Assembly: GCA_002346425.1 (NCBI GenBank)
Contig: DDZS01000045.1
Location: 1 to 17,773, forward strand
Direction: 5' to 3'
DNA from: Alphaproteobacteria bacterium UBA3002
GTDB taxonomy: Bacteria; Pseudomonadota; Alphaproteobacteria; Rickettsiales; UBA3002
Length of the DNA stretch: 17,773 nt
The notes under the pieces are model-generated. The model was not told the origin of the DNA and ran no database searches. It saw only the letters and a list, made by a program, of their open reading frames with translations. The translations under genes were made by a program, and so were the position numbers. Positions within the stretch are counted from its first letter, which is position 1, and every line of letters begins with the position of its first letter. This document shows, piece after piece, positions 7,305 through 14,035 of the stretch.

Positions 7305-8244
7305 TGGCGCCTTCGGACTGGTTGATGCGGTAATGCAGATAGCGCGGCACTTCGCTTTCCATCGCAGTCGGCATGATGCCCAGCGCTTCTAGCCCCGGAT
7401 AGTCACCCGTTAGCACATTGTCGCTTTTCAGCAATTGCACCTGATCATAGGTGATTGGTGGCTTGCCCGGCATCCATTGCATGACGCTGCCCATCAGACT
7501 GGCGAGCGGGAAGGGGATAGTCGCCTGTTTGCGCTCGCGATGAATGGTCTGATCGATATAGGTCAGGATTTCCGAGAAGCTGTAGACGCGTGGGCCGCCC
7601 AATTCATAGGTTTGTCCAGCCAGCGTGGGTTGCTGCAATACGGCGAGGAAGGCGCGCGCCACATCATCGCAATAAACTGGCTGGAACCGCGTTTTGCCGC
7701 CGCCAATTGCCGGATAGAAGGGTGAGAATTTGCCGAGCCATGCGAAATAATTGATGAAATCGTCTTCCGGCCCGAAAATGACCGAGGGGCGGAAAATCGT
7801 TGCGCCCGGAAAGGCCGCGCGCACGGCTTTTTCGCCTTCCAGCTTGCTGCGCGCATAGGTCGAATTGCTGCTGCGTTCAATGCCCAATGCCGACATATGC
7901 AGCATGTGCTGTGCCCCGGCATCGCGTGCGTGACGGGCGACTTTTTCTGCGCCTTGCGCCTGAATTTTAGAAAATTTCTGGCTGCCATGTTCGTATAAAA
8001 TGCCGGTCAGGTTAATCACTGCCCAGCTATCGTCGAATTTGCCTTTCAGTGTGTCCGGCTTGGCGACATCGGCATAATCGACCACAATTTGCCCGACAAA
8101 ACCGGACACTTTCAAATCCTGCGCCAGATGCGGATGACGGCATAAGACGCGCACGGTATAGCCCGCTTTTGCCAGATGTTTGACCACATAACGCCCGACA
8201 AACCCACTGCCGCCGACGACGGTTACAATCTGCCCTGTCTGCAT
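7294..8244 (-). CDS. NAD(P)-binding reductase, complex I NDUFA9-like (atypical SDR)
   Basis: 316 residues with a Rossmann nucleotide site at the N-terminus: VTVVGGSGFVGRYV (7-20; GGSGFVGR at 11-18). Further features are VINLTGILYE (76-85), HMSALGIE (116-123), a YARSK YxxxK motif (130-134) and FRPSVIFGPEDDFINYF (151-167), typical of the NDUFA9-like complex I assembly/stability subfamily. No catalytic reaction can be assigned. An in-frame ATG at 8370 would add 42 residues, but the ATG at 8244 is preferred: it has GGGAG and AGGGG upstream and begins directly before the Rossmann strand, and the longer form would run back through the divergent promoter region. The stop overlaps the DUF1189 start. 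Confidence 0.86.
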   Translation of the reverse strand: MQTGQIVTVVGGSGFVGRYVVKHLAKAGYTVRVLCRHPHLAQDLKVSGFVGQIVVDYADVAKPDTLKGKFDDSWAVINLTGILYEHGSQKFSKIQAQGAEKVARHARDAGAQHMLHMSALGIERSSNSTYARSKLEGEKAVRAAFPGATIFRPSVIFGPEDDFINYFAWLGKFSPFYPAIGGGKTRFQPVYCDDVARAFLAVLQQPTLAGQTYELGGPRVYSFSEILTYIDQTIHRERKQATIPFPLASLMGSVMQWMPGKPPITYDQVQLLKSDNVLTGDYPGLEALGIMPTAMESEVPRYLHYRINQSEGANAA

Positions 8245-8298
8245 GCCCCTGTACTCCCTTGTTTCATCCTCCGCGCCGCATGGCGCCAAGGATCCTAG

Positions 8299-8349
8299 TT
8301 GGTTTTCTTTGTCCTTGCCCCTATATAAGCTAGCAAGGAAACACATCAA
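8299..8349. promoter_or_regulatory. Divergent promoter region with a shared TATATA
   Basis: Rightward: TTGGTT (8299-8304), 17 nt, TATATA (8322-8327), predicted start near 8334, serving the peroxiredoxin-like gene. Leftward: TTGATG (8349-8344), 16 nt, the same TATATA, serving the NDUFA9-like gene. TATATA is self-complementary, so one hexamer could be the -10 for both directions. The rightward match is the better of the two. Confidence 0.5.
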
Positions 8350-8368
8350 AGCAAAAAGGAGTGCTCGC

Positions 8369-8935
8369 ATGAAACGCCTGTTACTAACCAGCCTGGCCCT
8401 GTGGATGACGGCGGCGCCGCTTCACGCAGAAATGTTAAAGGAATCGAATAGCATTCCGTCAGATTTTAAGGTGCAGAATGTGGAAGGCAAAAGCTTGTCT
8501 TTCGCGGATTTGAAAGGCGAGCAGGGAGCCGTGTTGCTCTTCGTGCGCTCGCTGGATTGGTGCCCTTATTGCAAAAAGCAGGTGAAAGACTGGAATGGCC
8601 GCGCCGAGCAACTGCAGCAGATGGGCTATCCGGTCACCGCAATCTCGTATGATCCGCCGCTGACCTTGCAGGAATTCGGTGAAAGCGAGGGGATTACCTT
8701 CCCGCTGGTTTCCGACAAAGATTCAAAGCTAATTAAAGCCTTTGGTATTTTGAATACGGACTTTTCAGAGACTGATCCACTTTATGGTATTCCCGAACCG
8801 ACGATCTACGTCGTCGATGCAGAAGGCAAAATCACCCATGTCTATCAGGAAGATGGCTATAAACGACGTCCTGACCCCGATGTGGTGATTCAGGATTTGT
8901 CGGGTGAATTGGGTAGCGAAACTCCGACGGAGTAA
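8369..8935 (+). CDS. Exported peroxiredoxin/thioredoxin-fold protein (AhpC/TSA-like)
   Basis: 188 residues. The signal peptide is MKRLLLTSLALWMTAAPLHA with cleavage after residue 20. The thioredoxin-like domain contains VLLFVRSLDWCPYCKKQ with Cys65 and Cys68 (CPYC), then YPVTAISYDPPLTLQEFGES, ITFPLVSDKDSKLIKAFGI and IPEPTIYVVDAEGKITHV. This layout fits an AhpC/TSA-family thiol peroxidase or reductase acting in the periplasm; the CxxC suggests disulfide exchange, so it might reduce peroxide or serve cell-envelope thiols. AAAAAGGAG upstream marks the start; the in-frame ATG at 8243 is rejected because it lacks a signal peptide and lies in the divergent promoter region. It is convergent with the L,D-transpeptidase gene, with stop codons one nt apart. 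Confidence 0.88.
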   Translation: MKRLLLTSLALWMTAAPLHAEMLKESNSIPSDFKVQNVEGKSLSFADLKGEQGAVLLFVRSLDWCPYCKKQVKDWNGRAEQLQQMGYPVTAISYDPPLTLQEFGESEGITFPLVSDKDSKLIKAFGILNTDFSETDPLYGIPEPTIYVVDAEGKITHVYQEDGYKRRPDPDVVIQDLSGELGSETPTE

Positions 8936-8944
8936 TTTACTCCG
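8928..8944. terminator. Inverted repeat spanning both convergent stop codons
   Basis: CGGAGTAATTTACTCCG is an 8-bp inverted repeat around one central base (or a 6-bp stem with a 5-nt loop). It includes the TAA stops of both convergent genes (8933-8935 rightward, 8939-8937 leftward). It could act as a small bidirectional stop structure; there is no U-tract, so classical rho-independent termination is uncertain. Confidence 0.4.
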
Positions 8945-10481
8945 CGGAAGCCATCACCGGTAATTTAGCAGCCATCGCGGTTTTAAGCTCGGCGTCGCTG
9001 CCATAGACATCATCGTGGAAAGTGATCTCGCCCGCGGTGTTTACTCGCGCGGTGAAATAGGTCATCTGCACCGGCACTTCCTGATGGAGGCGGAAGGCTT
9101 TCGGATCACCACCGTCTTGCCACGCGCTTTGCGCCGTGTTCAGGTCATCGCGTTGGTCGGCCAGCACGTAATCCATTAACGCTTGCGGGTCTTGGACGCG
9201 AACACAGCCATGGCTCAAGGCGCGATATTCTTTGCTGAATAATTTCGGCGATGACGTGTCGTGCAGGTAAATCGCGCGGTTATCTGGCATCAGGAATTTG
9301 ACTTTTCCCAGCGCGTTACCATTCCCTGCATTTTGTACCAGTTTGACGTCGTTAGCGCTGACTGCATACCAGTCGACGCTATCGGGATTCAGCTCCACGC
9401 CTGACGAGCGGTCATAAACACTGAAATTGCTGTTATAGGCATAGCCCGGATTGTTTTGCAATTTAGGGATCAATTCGTTCCCGACGATGCTCATTGGAGG
9501 CGTCCAGGTTGGATTGACCACAATGCGGTTGATTTTATTAAAAAATAGCGGGGTTGCGGTGTCCGTGGCGCCGACGATCACTGGCATTTGCAACACTTCG
9601 CGGCCATCGCGGAAGGCTTGCAGATGATAGTCCGGCACGTTGATCGCGATCCCGGTTTCCGGAATATCGACGCTGCGCATACGTTCCAACGTCAGCGCAA
9701 TTTGCTCGGCGCGTTCCGCCGGCCCGATTTGCATGGAGCGCAGGGTATTCGGGCCGACGGCGCCATCCACCGCTAGCCCGTGCCGTGCTTGGTACGATTT
9801 CACGGCGTCTTCAAGCTGGGCGGTATAACGGTTATCTTCTTCCTTGTTCAAACCAAATAGCGGTTTTTTCAGATCGCCGCTGACTTGTAACAGGGTACGC
9901 AATTGCGCGACACGCGGACCGGTCATGCCGGGTTTCAGCGTTTCGCCACTTTCGAGAACCGGCCATGCATCAATGGCGGCCAGTTGTTTGAAGTGCGTTA
10001 GCATGGCTTGCAATGGCGCATAATCCGGGTGGCGCGCCGCGATGGTTTGTAGGCACTCTTCCGGCTCGTCGCACTCATCGATCAGTGCGTTGACTTCTTC
10101 GGTAACTAACTGATGTTGCTCCAGGCTAAGTTCACCATGCTGCGTGCCATACCGCAGATCGCTGACCAGCGCGTGCAGAAAGGGGGCAATGGTTTGGGGC
10201 TCAAACTGCGCGATAGAATCAAAACGATTCAGATAAGGTGCTGGCTGCAAACCATGTTTGGCCAGCGACTCAATGCCCTCGCGCCATTCGTCGCGATCCG
10301 CATCGAAATCATCCGGCAGGGGGGATTGCATCACCGTTTGAATCGGCGCATTTGGACGCGCATTTTCCGGCGCGACAGAGGCAACCGGGCTTTGCGCCTG
10401 CGTCAGCGTTGAAGTGGCCAGCAATCCTGCAGCGGCCAGACCTGTTGTGATCATCCAAGTGTGTTTCGTGTTTCGTACCAT
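8937..10481 (-). CDS. Periplasmic L,D-transpeptidase (YkuD domain, LdtD/YcbB-like)
   Basis: 514 residues. Signal peptide near 8-30 (GLAAAGLLATSTLTQAQ). A helical scaffold region lies at about 60-170, then a peptidoglycan-binding domain (LKPGMTGPRVAQLRTLLQ to VDGAVGPNTLRSMQIG, about 182-253). The YkuD catalytic domain runs about 277-440, with Tyr405-Leu-His407-Asp and SHGCVRV, whose Cys426 is the catalytic nucleophile and His424 its neighbour. The order (scaffold, binding domain, catalytic domain) matches the YcbB/LdtD class, which makes 3-3 cross-links between mDAP residues; the family member in E. coli is longer (about 615). GAGGA five nt before the ATG supports the start. It is a single-gene unit, convergent with the peroxiredoxin-like gene and divergent from efp. 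Confidence 0.92.
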   Translation of the reverse strand: MVRNTKHTWMITTGLAAAGLLATSTLTQAQSPVASVAPENARPNAPIQTVMQSPLPDDFDADRDEWREGIESLAKHGLQPAPYLNRFDSIAQFEPQTIAPFLHALVSDLRYGTQHGELSLEQHQLVTEEVNALIDECDEPEECLQTIAARHPDYAPLQAMLTHFKQLAAIDAWPVLESGETLKPGMTGPRVAQLRTLLQVSGDLKKPLFGLNKEEDNRYTAQLEDAVKSYQARHGLAVDGAVGPNTLRSMQIGPAERAEQIALTLERMRSVDIPETGIAINVPDYHLQAFRDGREVLQMPVIVGATDTATPLFFNKINRIVVNPTWTPPMSIVGNELIPKLQNNPGYAYNSNFSVYDRSSGVELNPDSVDWYAVSANDVKLVQNAGNGNALGKVKFLMPDNRAIYLHDTSSPKLFSKEYRALSHGCVRVQDPQALMDYVLADQRDDLNTAQSAWQDGGDPKAFRLHQEVPVQMTYFTARVNTAGEITFHDDVYGSDAELKTAMAAKLPVMASAE

Positions 10482-10770
10482 AACTTCCTCGCTCCATGTT
10501 TGGTTGTTATGCTTACACTATGACGAAAAAGACTTAATGAATCGCTTCGGCGTTAGGGACTGTTTCATTAAAATAGAATAAAGTATTTTCTTTATTGCGC
10601 GCTGATATCTTTAGGAAATTTCTTGATATGCCGATGCGTGCATTTGATTGTGTCCCATTATAGAATGACGCGGACCCGGCCATATTGTCTTAACGCGTTA
10701 ACGGCTTCATCTCTCCGCTTGGCAATAGGGCCGCAATTTGCTACATGCCATCGGCAAAGGAGCTTTTCTC
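10482..10770. other. Divergent intergenic region between the L,D-transpeptidase and efp genes
   Basis: 289 nt without a credible gene. It contains an AT-rich inverted repeat AATAAAG / CTTTATT with a 6-nt loop (10577-10596) and a perfect 12-bp palindrome TTAACGCGTTAA (10690-10701), 69 nt before the efp start. The palindrome resembles two TTAA half-sites at N4 spacing, not the N7 of the pilin promoters. No convincing -35/-10 pair was found for either gene, although promoters for both must lie here. Confidence 0.6.
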
Positions 10771-11337
10771 ATGAAGATTGACGGCGTATCGGTTCGCATC
10801 GGCGACATTTTAGAACATCAGGACAAATTATGGGTGGTCACCAAGACCCAGCACGTCAAACCCGGCAAGGGCGGCGCGTTCAATCAGGTAGAGATGAAAT
10901 GTATTACTGATGGCACCAAGCTGAACGAGCGTTTGCGTTCGGATCAGAAGGTGGAGAAGGTGCGCGTTGAGAATCAGGATTTCCAATATCTCTTCGACGA
11001 TGGCACCAATTACGTGTTCATGAATTCTGAAGATTACGCGCAGATCGAATTGCCACATGACTTCGTCGATGACGAGCGCGCCAAATTCCTGCAGGAATCA
11101 ATGATGGTGACGCTGGAAATGTATGACGGTAAAGCCATCGGCATGAGCCTGCCGCAGCGCATGACCTTCGAAATCACCGAAACCGAACCCGTCGTCAAAG
11201 GCCAGACCGCCGCCAGTTCGTACAAACCCGCGATGCTGGAAAACGGCGTACGCGTGATGGTCCCGCCATTTGTGTCAACCGGCGAGAAAATCGTCGTCGA
11301 TACGAATGAACTGACTTACGTTGAGCGCGCGAAGTAG
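10771..11337 (+). CDS. efp: Translation elongation factor P
   Basis: 188 residues, the usual EF-P length. It binds the ribosome beside the P-site tRNA and relieves stalling at polyproline stretches. The three-domain pattern is complete: KOW-like N-terminus MKIDGVSVRIGDILEHQDKL, the tip loop HVKPGKGGAFNQV with Lys33 at the position that is modified in many bacteria, the OB domains with YVFMNSEDYAQIEL, and the C-terminal signature (KPAMLENGVRVMVPPFV...GEKIVVDT). AAAGGAG 8-9 nt before the ATG at 10771 fixes the start; the in-frame ATG at 10738 would add 11 non-family residues. The very proline-rich TPR protein near the left end of the window is an obvious candidate client (inference). Convergent with P5, with a 12-nt gap. 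Confidence 0.97.
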   Translation: MKIDGVSVRIGDILEHQDKLWVVTKTQHVKPGKGGAFNQVEMKCITDGTKLNERLRSDQKVEKVRVENQDFQYLFDDGTNYVFMNSEDYAQIELPHDFVDDERAKFLQESMMVTLEMYDGKAIGMSLPQRMTFEITETEPVVKGQTAASSYKPAMLENGVRVMVPPFVSTGEKIVVDTNELTYVERAK

Positions 11338-11349
11338 GATATTACTAGC

Positions 11350-12081
11350 TTAATAAAAGAAATAGATGGTACAGTCTTTGGTGGTATCCGTGAGTAGATA
11401 GGCTCCCGCCCCATCTGTGCATGGAGCCGCATCTGGATATACAAATATTTTACCCGTGCGAGGCAATCCATCATCCATTTTTTTGTCAATGTTCCACACT
11501 TCTTCTGCGCTTAGGCGAGCGGGCGCCAGTGAAGAGTTGGTGCTGGCGGTAATGCCTACCCCCATATAATTACCGTTGACATCGCTATATTTCGTATACC
11601 ATCCATTGCCGCCTCCAGATCGTGAGGTGGGAGTATTTGTCCCCACTACGGCATGTTGTGCGCCTAGAGGACCTGCCGCTCCTGTGTAAGTGCCTTCGAT
11701 TAGACCTGCATTTGCTAAATGTTGCCAAAAACGAAAACGCTCATGCACTTGGGTAACACTTGATGTAGTGCCAATCATCCCGTCGCCATTTCCATTACAT
11801 GTTTTCTTATCAGTGCTTGCCGTGCCATAACATGTGCTGTCTTGACCGGTTGTTCCGCCCGCAATGCCCCAGAAATCGGTGGCATTACGCATATCGCCTG
11901 GAAGGGCAAAATATTTATCGCGAAATGTCTGCATCGCGACCTGATAATTTTTAAATTCTGTTACAACACTCCGCAACTCCGCCGCGCGGATGAGCGATTG
12001 GCCGGTCAGAATACCACCGGTCAACAGGCCCAGAATCACGAGCACGATCGATAGCTCGACCAATGAAAATGCTTTGTTCAT
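11350..12081 (-). CDS. Type IV prepilin paralogue P5, solitary
   Basis: 243-residue prepilin, shortest of the eight. Leader MNKA with Ala at the position before cleavage, then FSLVELSIVLVILGLL. KYFALPGDMRNA (56-67), Cys84-Cys95, the loop CNGNGDGMIG (95-104), FWQHLANAGLIEGTYTG (118-134), EEVWNIDKKMDDGLP (193-207) and C-terminal Cys221/Cys237. It stands alone between efp and the VOC gene with its own CtrA-like promoter. There is no ribosome site before the ATG, and the predicted transcription start falls on or next to the ATG, so the mRNA may be leaderless. Subunit role inferred from the N-terminus. Confidence 0.9.
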   Translation of the reverse strand: MNKAFSLVELSIVLVILGLLTGGILTGQSLIRAAELRSVVTEFKNYQVAMQTFRDKYFALPGDMRNATDFWGIAGGTTGQDSTCYGTASTDKKTCNGNGDGMIGTTSSVTQVHERFRFWQHLANAGLIEGTYTGAAGPLGAQHAVVGTNTPTSRSGGGNGWYTKYSDVNGNYMGVGITASTNSSLAPARLSAEEVWNIDKKMDDGLPRTGKIFVYPDAAPCTDGAGAYLLTDTTKDCTIYFFY

Positions 12082-12087
12082 GGAAAC

Positions 12088-12119
12088 AGAATAGGCACTA
12101 AGTTTTAATAAAGCGTTAA
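12088..12119 (-). promoter_or_regulatory. CtrA-like box and -10 element of P5
   Basis: Leftward, 12119-12105 is TTAACGCTTTATTAA, identical to the box before P6 and a perfect TTAA-N7-TTAA; 11 nt later is TATTCT (12093-12088). Only 6 nt separate the -10 from the ATG. A further TTAA half-site in inverted orientation (12129-12134 on the + strand) lies just upstream, overlapping the VOC stop codon. Confidence 0.7.
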
Positions 12120-12128
12120 GGGGTAGTA

Positions 12129-12464
12129 TTAACGCTTCTCCGCCAGCACCACGAGATTTTCATCGGGATCGAGCAGGCGCATGATGTCGACATAGTCCGC
12201 TTGTTCGATGGGAGCTGGGGTGATGAGGCTGCTTTTGAATCGTGCGGCTTCTGCTTGCAGGTCGTGCACAAAGAGCGTCAACGTGCAGTGTCCAGCATGA
12301 CCAGGATTCACGAAAAGCTGAAAACCCGCGCCCTGCCAATGCCATTCGCTTAACCCCTGCATGGGTTGCGCATCGGGCGCGCGATCGAATAAAGCGGAAT
12401 ACCAGGCGATGGAACGTTCAGGATTACGGCAGCTGACATTGGCGTAGACCGCAGTCAGTTTCAT
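12129..12464 (-). CDS. VOC-family (glyoxalase/bleomycin-resistance fold) small protein
   Basis: 111 residues. It opens with VYANVSCRNPERSIAWYSALFDRAPDAQP, the usual betaalphabetabetabeta VOC pattern (a strand, then a helix with W/FY at the ligand-facing end). It continues with SEWHWQGAGFQLFVNP, a second repeat-like half beginning CTLTLFVHDLQAEAARF, and the C-terminal MRLLDPDENLVVLAE strand. Metal ligands of true glyoxalase I cannot be identified with confidence, so substrate and reaction are unknown. The ATG is 3 nt after the stop of the DUF882 gene and has only a weak ribosome site, so translation is probably coupled to it. Confidence 0.75.
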   Translation of the reverse strand: MKLTAVYANVSCRNPERSIAWYSALFDRAPDAQPMQGLSEWHWQGAGFQLFVNPGHAGHCTLTLFVHDLQAEAARFKSSLITPAPIEQADYVDIMRLLDPDENLVVLAEKR

Positions 12465-12467
12465 GGT

Positions 12468-13019
12468 TTAGGCGCCCCAATAACGGACCGGGCCGGTATC
12501 CACATGCACAAAGCCAGAGCCGGAATATTTGCCGACGCCGCCGATTTTCAAGCTTTTGGCGGCATTATGCAAATGGTTCAGGTCGGTGCCGGGCAGGGCG
12601 ATGTCGATCGCCATGCCGCGCATGTGGTAGCTTTTCTTGGCGACGCCCCCGCTATTCGCGGCGAGCATGGCGTTACTGGCCGGTGAGCGGTAGCCGGAGA
12701 TGATGTTGAAGCCTTTGCTATTCTCGGTTTTCTTGGCGATTTTGGCGAGGAGGCGCAGCGCTTCTTGGTCCATTTTCTCGACATCGCCGGTGCGGTGGTC
12801 GCGCAGAAGCTTATCGGCGCGCGCTAATTCTTCTGCCACGAATTCGCCATTGACCATGATATCGAATTTGCCGGTTTCGCCAGTGTGAATCGAATGAAGT
12901 TTAATGGTGTGATGTTCGTTGATACTGTCCAGCGCGCTGGCAAATCCAGAGGTGGGCAGGGCGGTCAGTGCGGCCGATCCGGCCAGTCCGCGCAGAAAAT
13001 TACGGCGTGTTACGATCAT
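12468..13019 (-). CDS. Tat-exported DUF882 protein, YcbK-like peptidase M15 fold
   Basis: 183 residues. A twin-arginine signal TRRNFLRGL (4-12) is followed by a hydrophobic stretch and SGFASA. The mature part has ISGYRSPASNAML (107-119), SYHMRGMAIDI (130-140) and FVHVDTGPVRYWG (170-182). His132, Asp139 and His172 correspond to the zinc ligands of M15-type cell-wall carboxypeptidases/endopeptidases. Likely a periplasmic peptidoglycan hydrolase; activity not proven for the DUF882 family in general. AGGAA upstream supports the start. First gene of a two-gene unit with the VOC protein, with a good sigma70-type promoter at 13137-13165. Confidence 0.86.
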   Translation of the reverse strand: MIVTRRNFLRGLAGSAALTALPTSGFASALDSINEHHTIKLHSIHTGETGKFDIMVNGEFVAEELARADKLLRDHRTGDVEKMDQEALRLLAKIAKKTENSKGFNIISGYRSPASNAMLAANSGGVAKKSYHMRGMAIDIALPGTDLNHLHNAAKSLKIGGVGKYSGSGFVHVDTGPVRYWGA

Positions 13020-13136
13020 AGCATTCCTTCTCAGATATTTATTTTATCTTTATGGGGCTTCATTTCGCGCTAACACAGGGACACCAAGCGAATTTAATGC
13101 TTTGTGAATGAAAGCCTTACCCCTGTTGTTAGAAGA

Positions 13137-13165
13137 AGTATAAAGAAGCCATAAAGGGAATGCAA
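13137..13165 (-). promoter_or_regulatory. Sigma70-type promoter for the DUF882-VOC unit
   Basis: Leftward TTGCAT (13165-13160), 17-nt spacer, TATACT (13142-13137); predicted start near 13130, giving a leader of about 110 nt. It has a recognisable -35 and normal spacing, unlike the pilin promoters. Confidence 0.55.
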
Positions 13166-13170
13166 GGGGC

Positions 13171-13271
13171 GATTCGGGAATCGGGATTAGGGATTCGGGA
13201 TTAGGGATACTAGATTAAAATAAGCGCGTGAGCGCTTACCCCAATCCCGATTCTCTAATCCCGAATCTCTA
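13171..13271. repeat. Heptamer-repeat long hairpin with G-quadruplex potential
   Basis: From 13171 the + strand reads as heptamers GATTCGG, GAATCGG, GATTAGG, GATTCGG, GATTAGG, GATACTA. GGG runs start at 13176, 13183, 13190, 13197 and 13204, exactly 7 nt apart, a classical G3N4 quadruplex pattern. An imperfect inverted copy (about 13239-13271) closes a long hairpin whose tip is TAAGCGC-GTGA-GCGCTTA (13221-13238, perfect 7-bp stem, GNRA-type loop). Five GANTC sites lie inside (13171, 13178, 13192, 13249, 13263). It begins 4 nt past the thiE stop, so it may end thiE transcription; it also looks like a dispersed intergenic repeat. Confidence 0.8.
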
Positions 13272-13274
13272 AAG

Positions 13275-13976
13275 TTATGCCGCTAAATTCGGCTGTGGCC
13301 GTGCTTTTAACGCCTGACGGATTTCGCGGTTGAAGGCTTGTACGGCGATGCGCGGGCCTTTCGGGTGGTTCCAGACGGATTGAATCGCGGCAATAAAATC
13401 GGCGCCGTGTTCCACCATCGGTGCGCAATTTTCTGGCTTCATACCGCCAATCGCCACGCAGGGAATCACCGTATAGGTATACCACCAGCGCAGCATTTCC
13501 ACCGTCGGCGTCCCATATTTGGCGAGCTTTTCGGCATCTTTCGACGTGGTGGGATGGAAGGCACCAAACGCGACATAATCCGCGCCATGCTCGCTCGCTT
13601 CCATCGCCATATGCGAGGAATCGTGGCACGACACGCCGATCACGGCATCTTGTCCGAGCAGGCTGCGCACTTTGGCAATCGGCCAATTCGCTAGATCGTC
13701 CTGCCCAAGATGCACGCCGTCGCAGCCGAGTTCGGCGGCGATGTCTGGCCGGTCATTCATAATAAACGCCGCGTCATGATCGCGACAAATGGGCAGCAAA
13801 GCATGCGCCGCTTCATAGATTTCTGCGTCAGACACATCTTTCATGCGCAATTGAAACGCGCCGATATCGCCCCCGGCAAAGGCTTCGCGCAGTTGCTCGG
13901 TAAAGACGTCTAATTCAAAATGGGGTGGGGAAATGACGTAAAGTCGACACGGATGCGGTAAATCAGAGTGAGCCAT
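13275..13976 (-). CDS. thiE: Thiamine phosphate synthase (ThiE-like)
   Basis: 233 residues, TIM-barrel. It joins HMP-pyrophosphate and the thiazole phosphate to give thiamine phosphate. Motifs in order: RLYVISP (11-17), FQLRMKD (41-47), FIMNDRPDIAAELGCDGVHLGQDD (71-94, split as NDR at 74-76 and HLGQDD at 89-94), IGVSCHD (113-119), ADYVAFGAFHPTTSK (132-146) and VAIGGM (174-179). The GAFHPTTSK form differs a little from the commoner GP..T.TK, so a ThiE-like enzyme of somewhat divergent type is possible. No other thiamine genes are near and no TPP riboswitch is visible upstream. The ribosome site is weak. The preceding gene ends 59 nt upstream on the same strand. Confidence 0.87.
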   Translation of the reverse strand: MAHSDLPHPCRLYVISPPHFELDVFTEQLREAFAGGDIGAFQLRMKDVSDAEIYEAAHALLPICRDHDAAFIMNDRPDIAAELGCDGVHLGQDDLANWPIAKVRSLLGQDAVIGVSCHDSSHMAMEASEHGADYVAFGAFHPTTSKDAEKLAKYGTPTVEMLRWWYTYTVIPCVAIGGMKPENCAPMVEHGADFIAAIQSVWNHPKGPRIAVQAFNREIRQALKARPQPNLAA

Positions 13977-14035
13977 AGGCCCGCATTATGCGCGTAACTC
14001 CAAGCAAAATCAAGCCGCAGCGCAGCAAAAACCGT

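Noticed and set aside
13171..13271. CRISPR or tandem-repeat array
   Set aside because: The unit is 7 nt with no spacers and the two halves are inverted, so it is a hairpin-type intergenic repeat.
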